Translations under genes and position numbers: made by a program | Shown: positions 7,959 through 16,398 of the stretch, in pieces | How the letters are laid out: each line of letters begins with the position of its first letter | How positions within the stretch are numbered: position 1 is the first letter of the stretch | Notes under the pieces: generated by a model | What the model saw: the letters and a program-made list of their open reading frames with translations, nothing else | Told to the model about the DNA's origin: nothing | Databases searched by the model: none | Assembly: GCA_002305165.1 (NCBI GenBank) | Contig: DBQI01000027.1 | Coordinates: 1-55,070, forward strand | Source of the DNA: Armatimonadetes bacterium UBA1398 | GTDB taxonomy: Bacteria > Armatimonadota > Zipacnadia > UBA1398 | Direction: 5' to 3' | Length of the DNA: 55,070 bases

Positions 7959-9155
7959 ATGCTGCGACCGGCTGTGCCCCTCACGCTACTGGCATCCTTG
8001 ATCGTGCCTGGGGTGTGCCTGGCTCAGGACGCTCCCGATCCGGCAGTTGTCTTCGATCTGTACACGACCCACATCGCCCGGGGCGACTATGACGGAGCCC
8101 TGTCGTGGTGCCGTGTTCCTGGGGCTCGCGATCCCCAGGCCACCCGGCAGCTCCGAGACGCGATGGGCGACATCGCCTCCGAGGTTGACGTGATGGGGGT
8201 CGTCAAAGCCCTGTCGCTCTTCGTGCCCCTCTCCCCCACGCCGCTGGAGTGGCGGCTCGTGGCGGCCCCTCCGCCCGTGGGGGATGAGGCGCGGCTCGAC
8301 TTCGTGGCATCCACAACCCTCACATTCGACCACAGCATCTACTTCGTGCGCACTGGCCCCCAGTGGCAGATCGACCTGCAGCGGACCCTTCTCGAGAACG
8401 CCCGGGGCACGCGCGTCGAGAGGATCCTCCTGGAGCGCGGCAGCAAGGACGCGGCGAGCCAGCAGTTGGCGCGTGTCGCCCGAGCCACCCTCCGCTACCT
8501 CGAGGAACACGATGGCCGCTTGCCTGCCGCCGAGACATGGCAGCAGGACCTGCTCGCCTACACTGACGTCCTCTCCCCAGAGGATCTCGTCTCCCCGTTG
8601 ACTCCTGGCGGCCCCACCACCTACGCCCTCAATGAGAACCTGGCCGGACGCCTCGGGCGTGAGATCACCGCGCCGGACAAGACGGTCCTCGTGTTCGATG
8701 CCGCCCCCGGCATCCTCTCCGGCGGGCAAGCCGCCGCGAACTTCCGGCATCAGGGCGAGGCCATGGCGCTCCTCGCCGATGGGACCGTGGTCGCCATGGG
8801 ATCGGTGGGCGACTACTCATGGGGAGCGCGCCCACTCGCCCCCTCGGCGGGCTCCGTCGTCGTGCCTGTCACGGTGGTGGGTGGCGTGGAGATGGTCCCC
8901 ATCCGTGACGTGATCCAGCCTCTGGGCGGCACCGTTACGTGGCGGGATGACATCCGGGCTAGCTTGGCGGAGGCGCTGGGGCACAAGGTCACGATCAAGT
9001 CCGGCGAGCGCACCGTCAGGATCGACGACGTCGACGTCCCCTTGGCCGCCGCCCCCGCGACCGTCGGAGACCGGCTGATGGTGCCGGTCGGCTTGGCGAG
9101 CCGAGGATTCGGCCTGACCGTACGGTGGGTTCAGGGCGGCGTTGAGTTCAAGTAG
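7959..9155 (+). CDS. Secreted protein: prepilin-like H-X9-DG region plus stalk domain
   Basis: This protein of about 398 residues has a signal peptide (MLRPAVPLTLLASLIVPGVCLAQD), probably cut after CLA. Three parts follow. Residues 25-145 resemble DUF4878/NTF2-like export domains (HIARGDYDGALSWC). Residues 150-285 resemble the C-terminal half of DUF1559-type pseudopilins, including TVLVFDAAPG and NFRHQGEAMALLADGTVV, a variant of the H-X9-DG motif. Residues 300-398 match the copper-amine-oxidase N-terminal-like stalk domain (VPIRDVIQPLGGTVTW; LMVPVGLASRGFGLTV). No type IV pilin methylation motif is present, so it is probably not a pilin. A GTG at 7950 is an alternative start; neither has a strong ribosome site. 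Confidence 0.75.
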   Translation: MLRPAVPLTLLASLIVPGVCLAQDAPDPAVVFDLYTTHIARGDYDGALSWCRVPGARDPQATRQLRDAMGDIASEVDVMGVVKALSLFVPLSPTPLEWRLVAAPPPVGDEARLDFVASTTLTFDHSIYFVRTGPQWQIDLQRTLLENARGTRVERILLERGSKDAASQQLARVARATLRYLEEHDGRLPAAETWQQDLLAYTDVLSPEDLVSPLTPGGPTTYALNENLAGRLGREITAPDKTVLVFDAAPGILSGGQAAANFRHQGEAMALLADGTVVAMGSVGDYSWGARPLAPSAGSVVVPVTVVGGVEMVPIRDVIQPLGGTVTWRDDIRASLAEALGHKVTIKSGERTVRIDDVDVPLAAAPATVGDRLMVPVGLASRGFGLTVRWVQGGVEFK

Positions 9156-9173
9156 GAAACCTAGGAGGTACCG

Positions 9174-9557
9174 ATGGCGAAGCGAAGTCTCTTCTCCGAG
9201 AAGCTGGGCAGGCCCGTCGCGCCCTATTGTCATGTCGCTGTGGCGGGCGGGCTGGGCTTCGTGTCCGGTATGCTCTCGGTCGACCTATCGACCGGCCAGC
9301 CTGTCTTCGATGACATCCAGAGCCAGACGACGCGGATCCTCGACAACATGACTCTGCTCCTTGAGGATCTCGGCTGGACCCTCAAGGACATTGCGAAGGT
9401 CACGATCTTCCTCACGGACATGGGTGACTTCGGCGCCGTGAACGAGGTCTATGGGCGTTACTTCGCCGATGAGCCCCCGGCCCGTAGCTGTATTCAGGTG
9501 GCCGCGTTGCCGCTGGGCGCCGACATTGAGATCGAGGCCGTCATCGGTACTGGCTAG
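9174..9557 (+). CDS. ridA: RidA family enamine/imine deaminase
   Basis: RidA (YjgF/YER057c/UK114) hydrolyses reactive enamines released by PLP enzymes and so protects metabolism. The 127-residue protein has the family length and landmarks: FVSGMLSVDLSTG near residue 24, QTTRILDNMTLLLEDLGWTLKDIAKVTIF in two parts, and PARSCIQVAALPLGADIEIEAVI at the C-terminus, with the conserved Arg and the Glu of the active site. AGGAGGT precedes the ATG by about six bases. The many PLP enzymes in the window (aminotransferase, CysK, MetY) are plausible sources of substrate, but that link is inference. Confidence 0.93.
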   Translation: MAKRSLFSEKLGRPVAPYCHVAVAGGLGFVSGMLSVDLSTGQPVFDDIQSQTTRILDNMTLLLEDLGWTLKDIAKVTIFLTDMGDFGAVNEVYGRYFADEPPARSCIQVAALPLGADIEIEAVIGTG

Positions 9558-9605
9558 CGGCCAGAGGCCCCGGCGTGCGCGAGCACGGAGGGATGTGATC
9601 ACACC

Positions 9606-10598
9606 ATGTGCGACCATTCCCCGACCGACGGTATCGTCTGCCCTCGAGGCGGTCAGTGCCGCCGCGTGGAGTCGACCCGGCTGACCTGTGAGACCGTGGA
9701 CGCGCTACTCCCGAGTTTCCATGTCGGGGCCAAGGATCTGCCTCAGAGCACCACGGGCGCCGTGCCATCCCTCTCACAGGTCACGGAGGCGCTCCACTGC
9801 CTCCAGGATGCTCTCTTCCCCGGCCGGATGACCACCGAGCTCAAGCCGGGCACGGTCATCGAATCCTTCGTCATGGAGCGCCTGGCCCATGCTCACTCCA
9901 TCCTTCGGACGGAGATCGCCAAGGCAATCCCCTTCCGTTGGACCGGCCATTTCGCCGTGAGCACGGGTCGCAGCTCCGAGCGTGTGGATCCCGAGGAAGA
10001 GGCCGAGGGCGTGCTCACCAAGCTCTATCGGACCCTACCCAAGGTGAGGGAACTGCTCGTCAAGGACGTTGAGGCGGCCTACATGGGCGACCCGGCGGCC
10101 ACGAACTTCGCCGAGGTCGTCCTCGCGTACCCGTGCATCCGCGCGATCCTCACCCACCGAATCGCCCACGAGCTGTACCTCCTCGATGTCCCTGTCATCC
10201 CACGGATGATGAGCGAGCATGCCCATATGCACACCGGCATCGACATCCACCCCGGCGCGCGTCTGGGCGAGAGCTTCTTCATCGACCACGGAACAGGGGT
10301 GGTCATCGGTGAGACCTGCGAGATCGGGAATCGGGTCAAGATCTACCAAGGCGTGACCTTGGGCGCCAAGAGCTTCCCCGTGGACGAGCACGGGATCCCC
10401 ATCAAGGGCATCAAGCGGCACCCCACCATCGAGGACGATGTGGTCATCTACGCCGGCGCCACCATACTCGGTGGCAGCACGGTCATCGGCAAGGGCTCGG
10501 TCATCGGTGGCAACGTCTGGCTCGCGAAGTCGGTCGAGCCAGGCAGCACCGTGCTTCAGAAGAACGTGGAGATCGAGATTTGGAACGGCGAGGGTTAG
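9606..10598 (+). CDS. cysE: Serine O-acetyltransferase
   Basis: CysE transfers acetyl from acetyl-CoA to L-serine, the first step of cysteine synthesis. The 330-residue protein has a helical N-terminal half and a C-terminal left-handed beta-helix made of hexapeptide repeats. The signature reads HTGIDIHPGARLG, FFIDHGTGVVIGET, VKIYQGVTLGAKSF and GIKRHPTIED, with the catalytic His of FIDHGTG. The form is closer to EpsC-type enzymes with a long N-terminus than to E. coli CysE. The CysK gene that uses its product is at 49274. GGAGGG lies 13 bases from the ATG, rather far. The gene meets the MFS gene tail to tail with a 4-bp overlap. Confidence 0.93.
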   Translation: MCDHSPTDGIVCPRGGQCRRVESTRLTCETVDALLPSFHVGAKDLPQSTTGAVPSLSQVTEALHCLQDALFPGRMTTELKPGTVIESFVMERLAHAHSILRTEIAKAIPFRWTGHFAVSTGRSSERVDPEEEAEGVLTKLYRTLPKVRELLVKDVEAAYMGDPAATNFAEVVLAYPCIRAILTHRIAHELYLLDVPVIPRMMSEHAHMHTGIDIHPGARLGESFFIDHGTGVVIGETCEIGNRVKIYQGVTLGAKSFPVDEHGIPIKGIKRHPTIEDDVVIYAGATILGGSTVIGKGSVIGGNVWLAKSVEPGSTVLQKNVEIEIWNGEG

Positions 10599-11914
10599 CG
10601 GGCGCCGCTCACGCTGCGCCTCGGCTCCTCGAGCTGGACGGCCATGAGGATGGCCGCCAGCCCCGTCAGCAGCCCTGCTGCCACGAAGACCGCGTCGTAC
10701 CCGCCTGACGCCCGCGCCAGCCAGCCGCCGATGAGAGGCGCGATCGCCGCCACCGGCATGACGCAGGTGGCCGTGGCCGCCACCGCCGGCGTGTTGTCCG
10801 CCGCGGGACAGTAGGCCATCACCAGGCCGTTCACGGCGATCACATCGAGGATCCAGATCCCGCCCGTGAGCAGGAAGGTGACCGTGAAGTAGGTCGGCGA
10901 CTTCGCGACCAGGGCGAGGGCGGCCGCCATGCACACCAGCACTGGCGCGAGGACCGTCACCACCTTGTTCCCCAGCCGGTCCCCCACCGGCCCCGACCAT
11001 AGCCCGTGAATGATCTGCGAAGCGATAGTGGCTGCGGTGAAGACCGCCGCCTGCTTGTCGGGTAGGTCGAACTGGTCCCTGGCCGCCGCCGCCAGGAAGG
11101 CGGTGAGCATGGCGGCGCCTCCGGCCGCCAGCATGCGCAGGGGGATCAGCCGCCTCATGGGACGGGAAGCCCAGATGATGCCGATGTGACGCCTCACGAA
11201 CGAGAGAGCCGATCCCTGCGGGGGCGCCGCATCCTCCTCCGGCTCCCGCACCAACCATGTCACCTGGATCGCCAGAGTGAGGAGTACGCCTCCGATGGTC
11301 AGGCACACCGCATAGCCCACGAGGCTCGGGTTCTCCCCCAGAATCGTATGTGACTGCCACGCGCCCACCAAGCCCGCGCCGGTGCCTGCGCAGACGATCC
11401 ACGCCCAGAGGGTATTCCTGATGCGGGATGGCAGGAGCTTCGCCATCAGATGGACCCAGATTGGCGTCACCATGCCCATAGACAAGCCATATACGCCCAC
11501 GCACGCTACGATAAGCCACGCGGCCAGCCCCTCGCCGATGGCGTGAGCGTAGAAGGCGACGGCTCCCATCGCCAACACGGAGATGCACGCGGGGTAGTGG
11601 ACCAGAACGAACAGGCCGATCTTGCGCTTGAAGCGGGCCGCGTAGTAGGCGGCGATGAGCTGCGGCGCCGCTGTCATGATCAGGCTCGCCGTGGCGACCG
11701 AGCCGATGAGGAATTCGCCAGCCCCAAGACCCCGCAACAGGAAAGGGACCACCGTGCCGAAGGGCACGAAGCCCATGCCGACACCCCAAGCCACCTCGAG
11801 CAGCGCGAGGGCCGCGATGTTGCGTCGGGATGCGGACACGCCACCCGGTGTGCCGAGCGAGGCAGCACGGGACATTCGCAGATACGGGGTTCTGGGGAGG
11901 GCGCGACCTCTCAC
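10595..11914 (-). CDS. MFS transporter
   Basis: The 439-residue protein shows about 12 hydrophobic segments in two bundles, starting with IAALALLEVAWGVGMGFVPFGTV and joined by a charged central loop near residues 200-250 (REPEEDAAPPQGSALSF). Short basic motifs follow helix 2 (YYAARFKRKIG), as is typical of the major facilitator superfamily. Substrate cannot be read from the sequence. The start is uncertain: GTG at 11914 or the ATG at 11875, where MSRAAS begins; neither has a clear ribosome site. It lies downstream of the aminotransferase and DUF362 genes and may export or import a substrate of that operon. Confidence 0.85.
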   Translation of the reverse strand: MRGRALPRTPYLRMSRAASLGTPGGVSASRRNIAALALLEVAWGVGMGFVPFGTVVPFLLRGLGAGEFLIGSVATASLIMTAAPQLIAAYYAARFKRKIGLFVLVHYPACISVLAMGAVAFYAHAIGEGLAAWLIVACVGVYGLSMGMVTPIWVHLMAKLLPSRIRNTLWAWIVCAGTGAGLVGAWQSHTILGENPSLVGYAVCLTIGGVLLTLAIQVTWLVREPEEDAAPPQGSALSFVRRHIGIIWASRPMRRLIPLRMLAAGGAAMLTAFLAAAARDQFDLPDKQAAVFTAATIASQIIHGLWSGPVGDRLGNKVVTVLAPVLVCMAAALALVAKSPTYFTVTFLLTGGIWILDVIAVNGLVMAYCPAADNTPAVAATATCVMPVAAIAPLIGGWLARASGGYDAVFVAAGLLTGLAAILMAVQLEEPRRSVSGAR

Positions 11915-11956
11915 GGCGAGCCGATTCTAAGGCGACCCAAGGGCCCCCGCAAGCGG

Positions 11957-13210
11957 TTACTCGGCCATATCGAGGCCCGCGATGAGCTCCATCGTCTGGG
12001 CCACGGCCTCCTCCAGACGGCTCGCGACCTCATCCAGCACGTCCGCTCCTACGTTCAGAGGCGGCTGGAGGCGCAGCACGCTGGGGTTGTTGAGGGTGTA
12101 AGCGGCCAGCACATGGCGCTGGGCAAGCCCCGCGATCACGAGGCCGCCCACGTCGCTGTTGGCGAAGCTCATGCCGGTCATCAACCCGCGGCCGCGCACA
12201 TCGTCAATGGTGCCTGGGTACTGCGCCGCCATCTCCCGGAGCCGCGCGCGGAAGGGCTCCCCCTTCTCCGCGGCCTGCGCCGCGAGCCCCTCATCCTCTA
12301 GGACCGCGATGGCCGCCAGCCCCGCCGCGCAGGCCGCGGGCCCCCCACCGAAGGTGGACGAGTGGACGAGCGGGTTCTCCGCGAACATGCTCCAGTACGG
12401 CGGCCGCGCGATGAACGCGCCGATGGGCAGCACTCCCCCGCCGAGGGCTTTGCCAAGGGTCATCACGTCGGGGACAACGCCCTCATGCTCACAGGCAAAG
12501 GTCTTGCCGGTGCGGCCCATGCCAGTCTGGATCTCGTCGATGATGAGCAAGGCGCCCGCACGATCGCAGGCTTCCCGCGCCGCCGCTAGGTACCCATCGG
12601 GAGGCACGATGACCCCGGCCTCGCCCTGGATGGGCTCCAAGATGAGGGCGGCGGTCCGCTCATCCACGGCCTCGAAGAGGGCCGCGCTATCCCCGTAAGG
12701 CACGAGCTCCACCTCGGGCATCAGGGGCTGGAAGGGCTCCTTGTAGATGTCACGGCCGGAGACGGAGAGAGCCCCGAGCGTCTTGCCGTGGAACGCCCCC
12801 TCAGCGGAGACGAACTTCGGGCGCCGGGTGGCGAACCGGGCGACCTTGAGTGCCCCCTCCACCGCTTCCGCCCCGCTGTTGCAGAAGAAGCTGTACTGCA
12901 GGTCGCCTGGCGTGATGCGGGCGAGTTCCGCCCCGAGCCGGCCCGTCATCTCATTGAGCAGCAGACGCGAGGAGAGCGGCGCCTTCCGCAGCTGCTCGCA
13001 GACCGCCTCGACGATGCGCTCATGGGCGTGGCCCATGGAGAACACGCCGAATCCGCCGAGGAAGTCGATGTACTCCGTGCCGGCGTCGGTCCGCATGATG
13101 TGGCCCTTGCCCTCGGCCTCCAGCTCCTCGAATCCCATGAAGCGCAAGAGGGTGACCAGGGAGGGGTTCACGTGCTCGTTGTACAGGGCGGCGACTTCGT
13201 CGAAGGTCAT
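11957..13210 (-). CDS. Class III aminotransferase, putrescine aminotransferase-like
   Basis: This PLP enzyme of 417 residues closely resembles the putrescine:2-oxoglutarate aminotransferase (YgjG/PatA) branch of class III. Landmarks are FFCNSGAEAVEGALKVAR, AFHGKTLGALSVSG, ALILEPIQGEAGVIVPPDGY, LLIIDEIQTGMGRTGKTFAC and the PLP lysine in MTLGKALGGGVLPIGA (Lys254). A short extra N-terminus (about 40 residues) also fits that branch. The ATG at 13210 has AGGAGAGAGG upstream. Acetylornithine aminotransferase is the main alternative; no arg gene is adjacent. It follows the DUF362 gene by 30 bp and precedes an MFS gene, suggesting an amine uptake and catabolism unit. Confidence 0.85.
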   Translation of the reverse strand: MTFDEVAALYNEHVNPSLVTLLRFMGFEELEAEGKGHIMRTDAGTEYIDFLGGFGVFSMGHAHERIVEAVCEQLRKAPLSSRLLLNEMTGRLGAELARITPGDLQYSFFCNSGAEAVEGALKVARFATRRPKFVSAEGAFHGKTLGALSVSGRDIYKEPFQPLMPEVELVPYGDSAALFEAVDERTAALILEPIQGEAGVIVPPDGYLAAAREACDRAGALLIIDEIQTGMGRTGKTFACEHEGVVPDVMTLGKALGGGVLPIGAFIARPPYWSMFAENPLVHSSTFGGGPAACAAGLAAIAVLEDEGLAAQAAEKGEPFRARLREMAAQYPGTIDDVRGRGLMTGMSFANSDVGGLVIAGLAQRHVLAAYTLNNPSVLRLQPPLNVGADVLDEVASRLEEAVAQTMELIAGLDMAE

Positions 13211-13240
13211 GGCGCTTGCCTCTCTCCTAGCTGTCAGTGA

Positions 13241-14293
13241 CTAGACTTCACTGCTGATGTCCGCGTATGCGATGGAGCTGGCGCCCGGCGCGGACACGCC
13301 GAGGCCGAGGGCCTCTGCCGTTTCGATGTGTTTCGGGCTGGGACCCGCTTCCCCGATGGGCGGAAGGCCCGATGCCTCCCGCTCGGCGTTGATCATATCC
13401 AGCGCCACGGTGTCCGCTGCCACCGGATCGGTGGCCAGCCAGAGCTCCCTCGGCTCGAAGATACGCTCGGGGTTCCCCACCGTTGGGCCTCCGTCGCAGA
13501 GAGCCCGAAGGGCGTCCATGACGTGCAGGACAACCTTGTCCCGGAGCGCGGGGAGGGCGCAGATCTCGCCGATCATCGGGTCGCAGTAGTGCGGTGCCCC
13601 GTGGAAGCGGACCGTGTTGTTGACGGCCCCGAAGGCGATGTTCTTGAGGCACCCCGTCACCCCTGAGCAGTTGTGGTCCTTGGGCACCGGCACATTGATG
13701 ATCTTCGTCACGTCCTGCGTCGCCACGCGGTACAGGTACGATGGCTCACCGTCGCCCAACTCGGAGGCGTAGAACACATCCGGATCCAGGCCCACGGCGC
13801 CGTCCGACTCCCCGCCATAGCACCGAACGCCTCCCTCGCTGCGTTGGATCTCGTAGAGGCAGCTTATGAGGTGGTGCTCGAACCGATCCCAGACGACGAT
13901 GTTACTCGCGGGGACCCCCGCCTCGAGTAAGCCCTCGATGAGGGCGTCCACAACCTCCAGGTTGGTGGCCAGTTCGAAGCCCGCCAGTGTGTTGACCTTG
14001 ATGCCGACGACGTCATCCGGGGCGACGAGGGAGGCGAGGAGGTCGGGGAGCGTCTGACCGCGCAGCAACTGGGCGGCCCTCTCGAGCATGGCCCTGCACG
14101 CCGACACCTCGGGGAACCCATCGACAACCGCGGACTCACACCGGACCCGAGCCACGCGCACGTCGCCGTCATCCTGGGCCGATGCCCCCTGGCGGACGCC
14201 GAGCCCCGCGGCTCCGGCGGCAACACCGGCGGCGCTGATGCCGAGGAACCTGCGTCGGCTAACCCGCTGTGATGCGGCCCTGCGCATGTGCAT
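13241..14293 (-). CDS. Tat-exported DUF362 domain protein
   Basis: The 350-residue protein starts MHMRRAASQRVSRRRFLGIS, a twin-arginine signal (SRRRFLG) followed by an Ala/Gly hydrophobic stretch ending near GASA-QD, so it is probably exported folded. The rest matches the DUF362 core: DVVGIKVNTLAGFELATN, VVDALIEGLLEAGVPASNIVVWDR, KIINVPVPKDHNCSGVTGCLKN and LWLATDPVAADTVALDMIN. It lacks the ferredoxin-type Cys clusters some DUF362 proteins carry; two Cys occur in HNCSGVTGC. Function of the family is not established. The ATG at 14293 is preferred over 14311 because GAGGAAGG precedes it. It heads a minus-strand operon and is divergent from the UroD-family gene. Confidence 0.85.
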   Translation of the reverse strand: MHMRRAASQRVSRRRFLGISAAGVAAGAAGLGVRQGASAQDDGDVRVARVRCESAVVDGFPEVSACRAMLERAAQLLRGQTLPDLLASLVAPDDVVGIKVNTLAGFELATNLEVVDALIEGLLEAGVPASNIVVWDRFEHHLISCLYEIQRSEGGVRCYGGESDGAVGLDPDVFYASELGDGEPSYLYRVATQDVTKIINVPVPKDHNCSGVTGCLKNIAFGAVNNTVRFHGAPHYCDPMIGEICALPALRDKVVLHVMDALRALCDGGPTVGNPERIFEPRELWLATDPVAADTVALDMINAEREASGLPPIGEAGPSPKHIETAEALGLGVSAPGASSIAYADISSEV

Positions 14294-14332
14294 TCGTCCC
14301 TTCCTCGGCATGGCGGCTCACGGACTCCGGCC

Positions 14333-14338
14333 ATTATA
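14333..14338 (-). promoter_or_regulatory. Candidate -10 box for the DUF362 operon
   Basis: TATAAT on the minus strand lies about 40 bases before the DUF362 start codon. The sequence 17 bases further upstream (CGAGTG) is a poor -35, so the promoter is tentative. The other direction of this 131-bp divergent region has AAGGAGG before the UroD-family start but no clear promoter. Confidence 0.35.
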
Positions 14339-14424
14339 GACCACATGAGGGCGCCCACTCGGGAGGAATCGGCGGCTCGGGGCTCTACAACTCCCCAACA
14401 TGCGGCCCCAAGGAGGCGTGGTCC

Positions 14425-15426
14425 GTGACCGGGCGTGAGCGAGTCCTCATGGCACTGAACCATCAGGAACCAGATCGTGTGCCTCGTACCATCTGGGTGG
14501 ATGGGGGCGAGATCATGGACCGGGTGGTCGGGCGGTTCGGCAGCTATGCTGCCTTCTTGGATGAACTGGACACGGACCAGTTCCAGGCTTTCCCGGGCCC
14601 TCCCGGCATGGTCGACTGGGAGGCATGGTCGGCCGAGCACGAGCCCAATCGCCGTGGCCCAGGTCTCAGCCAGGGGGCAATGTCCATTGATGACGCGCTG
14701 GAAGCGCCCTTCACCGATCCCAGCGCTCCGAGCATCTACGAGCCCATCAAGGAAGCGATCGAGTTTCACCAGCGGCAGAAGGGCCGCGCCATCTGGGTGC
14801 AGACGCCGGGGTGCTTCGAGACCGCGAACGGCATCATCGGCATGGAGAACCAACTCATGGAGATGGCCCTGCAGCCGGACAAGATGCAAGCCCTCTACCG
14901 CCGCCAGGTCGAGTGGAGCAAGGTCTACATCGAGACATGCCTCGCCCTCGGCGTCGACGTCATCCACATCTCCGACGACCTGGGCGAGAACGGCCGGATG
15001 CTCTTCTCACCGAGCGTCTTCCGGAGCGTCGTGAGTCCGGCGATGGCCGAGGAGGCAGCGTTCGTGCGCGAGCGGAGCCCCTACCTGTCCCTACACTCCT
15101 GCGGGTACTTCGATGATGTCGTCGGCGATCTGGCGGACATGGGCTTCAACTGCATGCACCCCTTCCAGGAGTCCGCGGGTATGGATATCCCGAGCATCAA
15201 GGCGCGCTATGGCGACCGCGTGACGATCTACGGTGGCCTGGATGTAAGGCACACCCTCCCAACGGGCGATCGCGAGAGGATCCGCGCCGAGGTCGAGCGC
15301 GTTGTCGGCGGCTGCAAGCAGGGCGGCGGCCTGCTCTACTGCAGCTCGCACACCGTCCACAAGGACTGTTCCATTGATGATGTGCTCTATGCCTATGAAC
15401 TCGCGGACCGGATCGGGAGGTACTAG
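14425..15426 (+). CDS. Uroporphyrinogen decarboxylase family protein
   Basis: The 333-residue protein begins MTGRERVLMALNHQEPDRVPR, the characteristic opening of UroD/MtaA-like proteins. Later landmarks are HISDDLGENGRMLFSP, SLHSCGYFDDVVGDLADMG and VTIYGGLDVRHTLP. This branch, common in environmental bacteria, is more like corrinoid methyltransferases and uncharacterised relatives than true HemE, and the HemE signature is not seen. The start is GTG at 14425 with AAGGAGG eight bases upstream; the upstream in-frame extension does not look like protein. Substrate is unknown. A terminator-like stem-loop follows, so it may be monocistronic. Confidence 0.88.
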   Translation: MTGRERVLMALNHQEPDRVPRTIWVDGGEIMDRVVGRFGSYAAFLDELDTDQFQAFPGPPGMVDWEAWSAEHEPNRRGPGLSQGAMSIDDALEAPFTDPSAPSIYEPIKEAIEFHQRQKGRAIWVQTPGCFETANGIIGMENQLMEMALQPDKMQALYRRQVEWSKVYIETCLALGVDVIHISDDLGENGRMLFSPSVFRSVVSPAMAEEAAFVRERSPYLSLHSCGYFDDVVGDLADMGFNCMHPFQESAGMDIPSIKARYGDRVTIYGGLDVRHTLPTGDRERIRAEVERVVGGCKQGGGLLYCSSHTVHKDCSIDDVLYAYELADRIGRY

Positions 15427-15456
15427 GAAGGCCGATTGTGGCGTAAACATGAAGAA

Positions 15457-15493
15457 ACATCAGGGGCGGTCGAGTCGAATTGGGCCCTGATGT
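15457..15493 (+). terminator. Stem-loop terminator after the UroD-family gene
   Basis: A 9-bp perfect stem (ACATCAGGG / CCCTGATGT) encloses a 19-base loop 30 bp past the stop, followed by GTCTATACGT. It is the only structure I see in the 194-bp gap up to the BON-domain gene. Confidence 0.55.
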
Positions 15494-15620
15494 GTCTATA
15501 CGTGTGGTCGGACGCTAGTTGAGAGTCGTGCCTTGGGGGAGGACGACTTGTGAGATAGGTCTGTAGGGCCGCTATGGCCGGCCATTCCGGCGCCGCGGGG
15601 CGGCACGGGGGTGGAGTTCT

Positions 15621-15875
15621 ATGAGTTACCGGGTGAACGACCGCGCGATCGTGATGGATGTGCGGCGCGAGATAGTTCGGCGGCAGTCGATCGACGGCTC
15701 CACGCTCAACGTGCACTGCATCAACGGCGTCGTCGAGCTCTCCGGCACCCTACGGGTAGCCGCCGCGGCGGGACGAGGCGTCAGCGGCAAGGACGAGATC
15801 GAGCAGATCAAAGAGATCATCATGCGGCTCCCGGGCGTCAGGGACGTCATCGACCGCTATCTGCGGATCCTCTGA
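15621..15875 (+). CDS. BON-domain protein
   Basis: The 84-residue protein is essentially one BON domain, an alpha-beta module often found in periplasmic or membrane-associated proteins. It has the first helix (VMDVRREIVRRQSIDG), a strand pair around LNVHCINGVVELSGTL, a helix (EIEQIKEIIMRLPG) and a last strand VRDVIDRYLRI. There is no signal peptide, so this copy is probably cytoplasmic. GTGGAG lies a few bases before the ATG. No operon partner is evident. Binding target unknown. Confidence 0.75.
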   Translation: MSYRVNDRAIVMDVRREIVRRQSIDGSTLNVHCINGVVELSGTLRVAAAAGRGVSGKDEIEQIKEIIMRLPGVRDVIDRYLRIL

Positions 15876-16104
15876 GGCCCCACCAGAGCGGCGCGCTGTT
15901 TGCTGGGCAGTGTGTCGGCTGCCTCCACGTTCCCACATCTCAATCCACAACGGGCCAATGAGACTAGGAACTATCTGCGTCACGCGGCGAACCGCGTGTG
16001 GGCCGCGGCAAGGCGCCAGACGCTCGGCCTCTCCCACGAGTGACGACTTCCTTGGCTACAGGGAGTTCAGAGAGGAATCGGACGGCCTGCGCGCACTCCC
16101 CCCG

Positions 16105-16305
16105 CTAGCCACCGTGGATCTCGCAGAACCTTGCGAACGAACGGTCGTAGGTGCGCTCGACATCGTCGGGGAAGCAGCATGCCGGGAGCTGCCGTTTCGC
16201 CAAGTGGTACTGCAGGCACTCACAGCACTTGCCCTTGCGGGGGCATCCGGGATAGCTGCAGTTGCAGAACTCCATGTTCGCCGAATGACGCTCACATGAG
16301 CCCAT
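16105..16305 (-). CDS. Cys-rich DUF6485 family protein
   Basis: The 66-residue protein carries a compact Cys cluster (CNCSYPGCPRKGKCCECLQY, then LPACCFP) and ends with a helix containing DVERTYDRSFARF. This layout matches the small DUF6485 family, likely zinc- or iron-binding, with no known function. GGGAGGG lies five to six bases from the ATG, so the start is firm. It follows, on the same strand, a secreted Ala-rich protein, with a stem-loop between. The 229 bp between it and the BON gene hold nothing I recognise. Confidence 0.8.
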   Translation of the reverse strand: MGSCERHSANMEFCNCSYPGCPRKGKCCECLQYHLAKRQLPACCFPDDVERTYDRSFARFCEIHGG

Positions 16306-16325
16306 GAGAACCCTCCCTTAGCACA

Positions 16326-16357
16326 GATGCGAGGCGCCTATGCGGGTGCCTCGCATC
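16326..16357 (-). terminator. Stem-loop between two minus-strand genes
   Basis: A perfect 10-bp stem (GATGCGAGGC / GCCTCGCATC) with a 12-base loop lies 41 bp past the Ala-rich protein gene. No T-run follows on the minus strand, so it may be a terminator with poor tail, a processing site or an RNA-stability hairpin before the DUF6485 gene. Confidence 0.5.
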
Positions 16358-16398
16358 CGGTAGCACGTAGTTAGCTTGGCCGCGCTCGACTACTGCGG

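Noticed and set aside
10035..11789. 584-codon minus-strand frame across the MFS gene and cysE
   Set aside because: It is an out-of-frame reading of the MFS gene and the antisense of cysE, both supported by family motifs.
13864..14967. 367-codon minus-strand frame joining the DUF362 and UroD regions
   Set aside because: It spans two divergent, well-supported genes in wrong frames.
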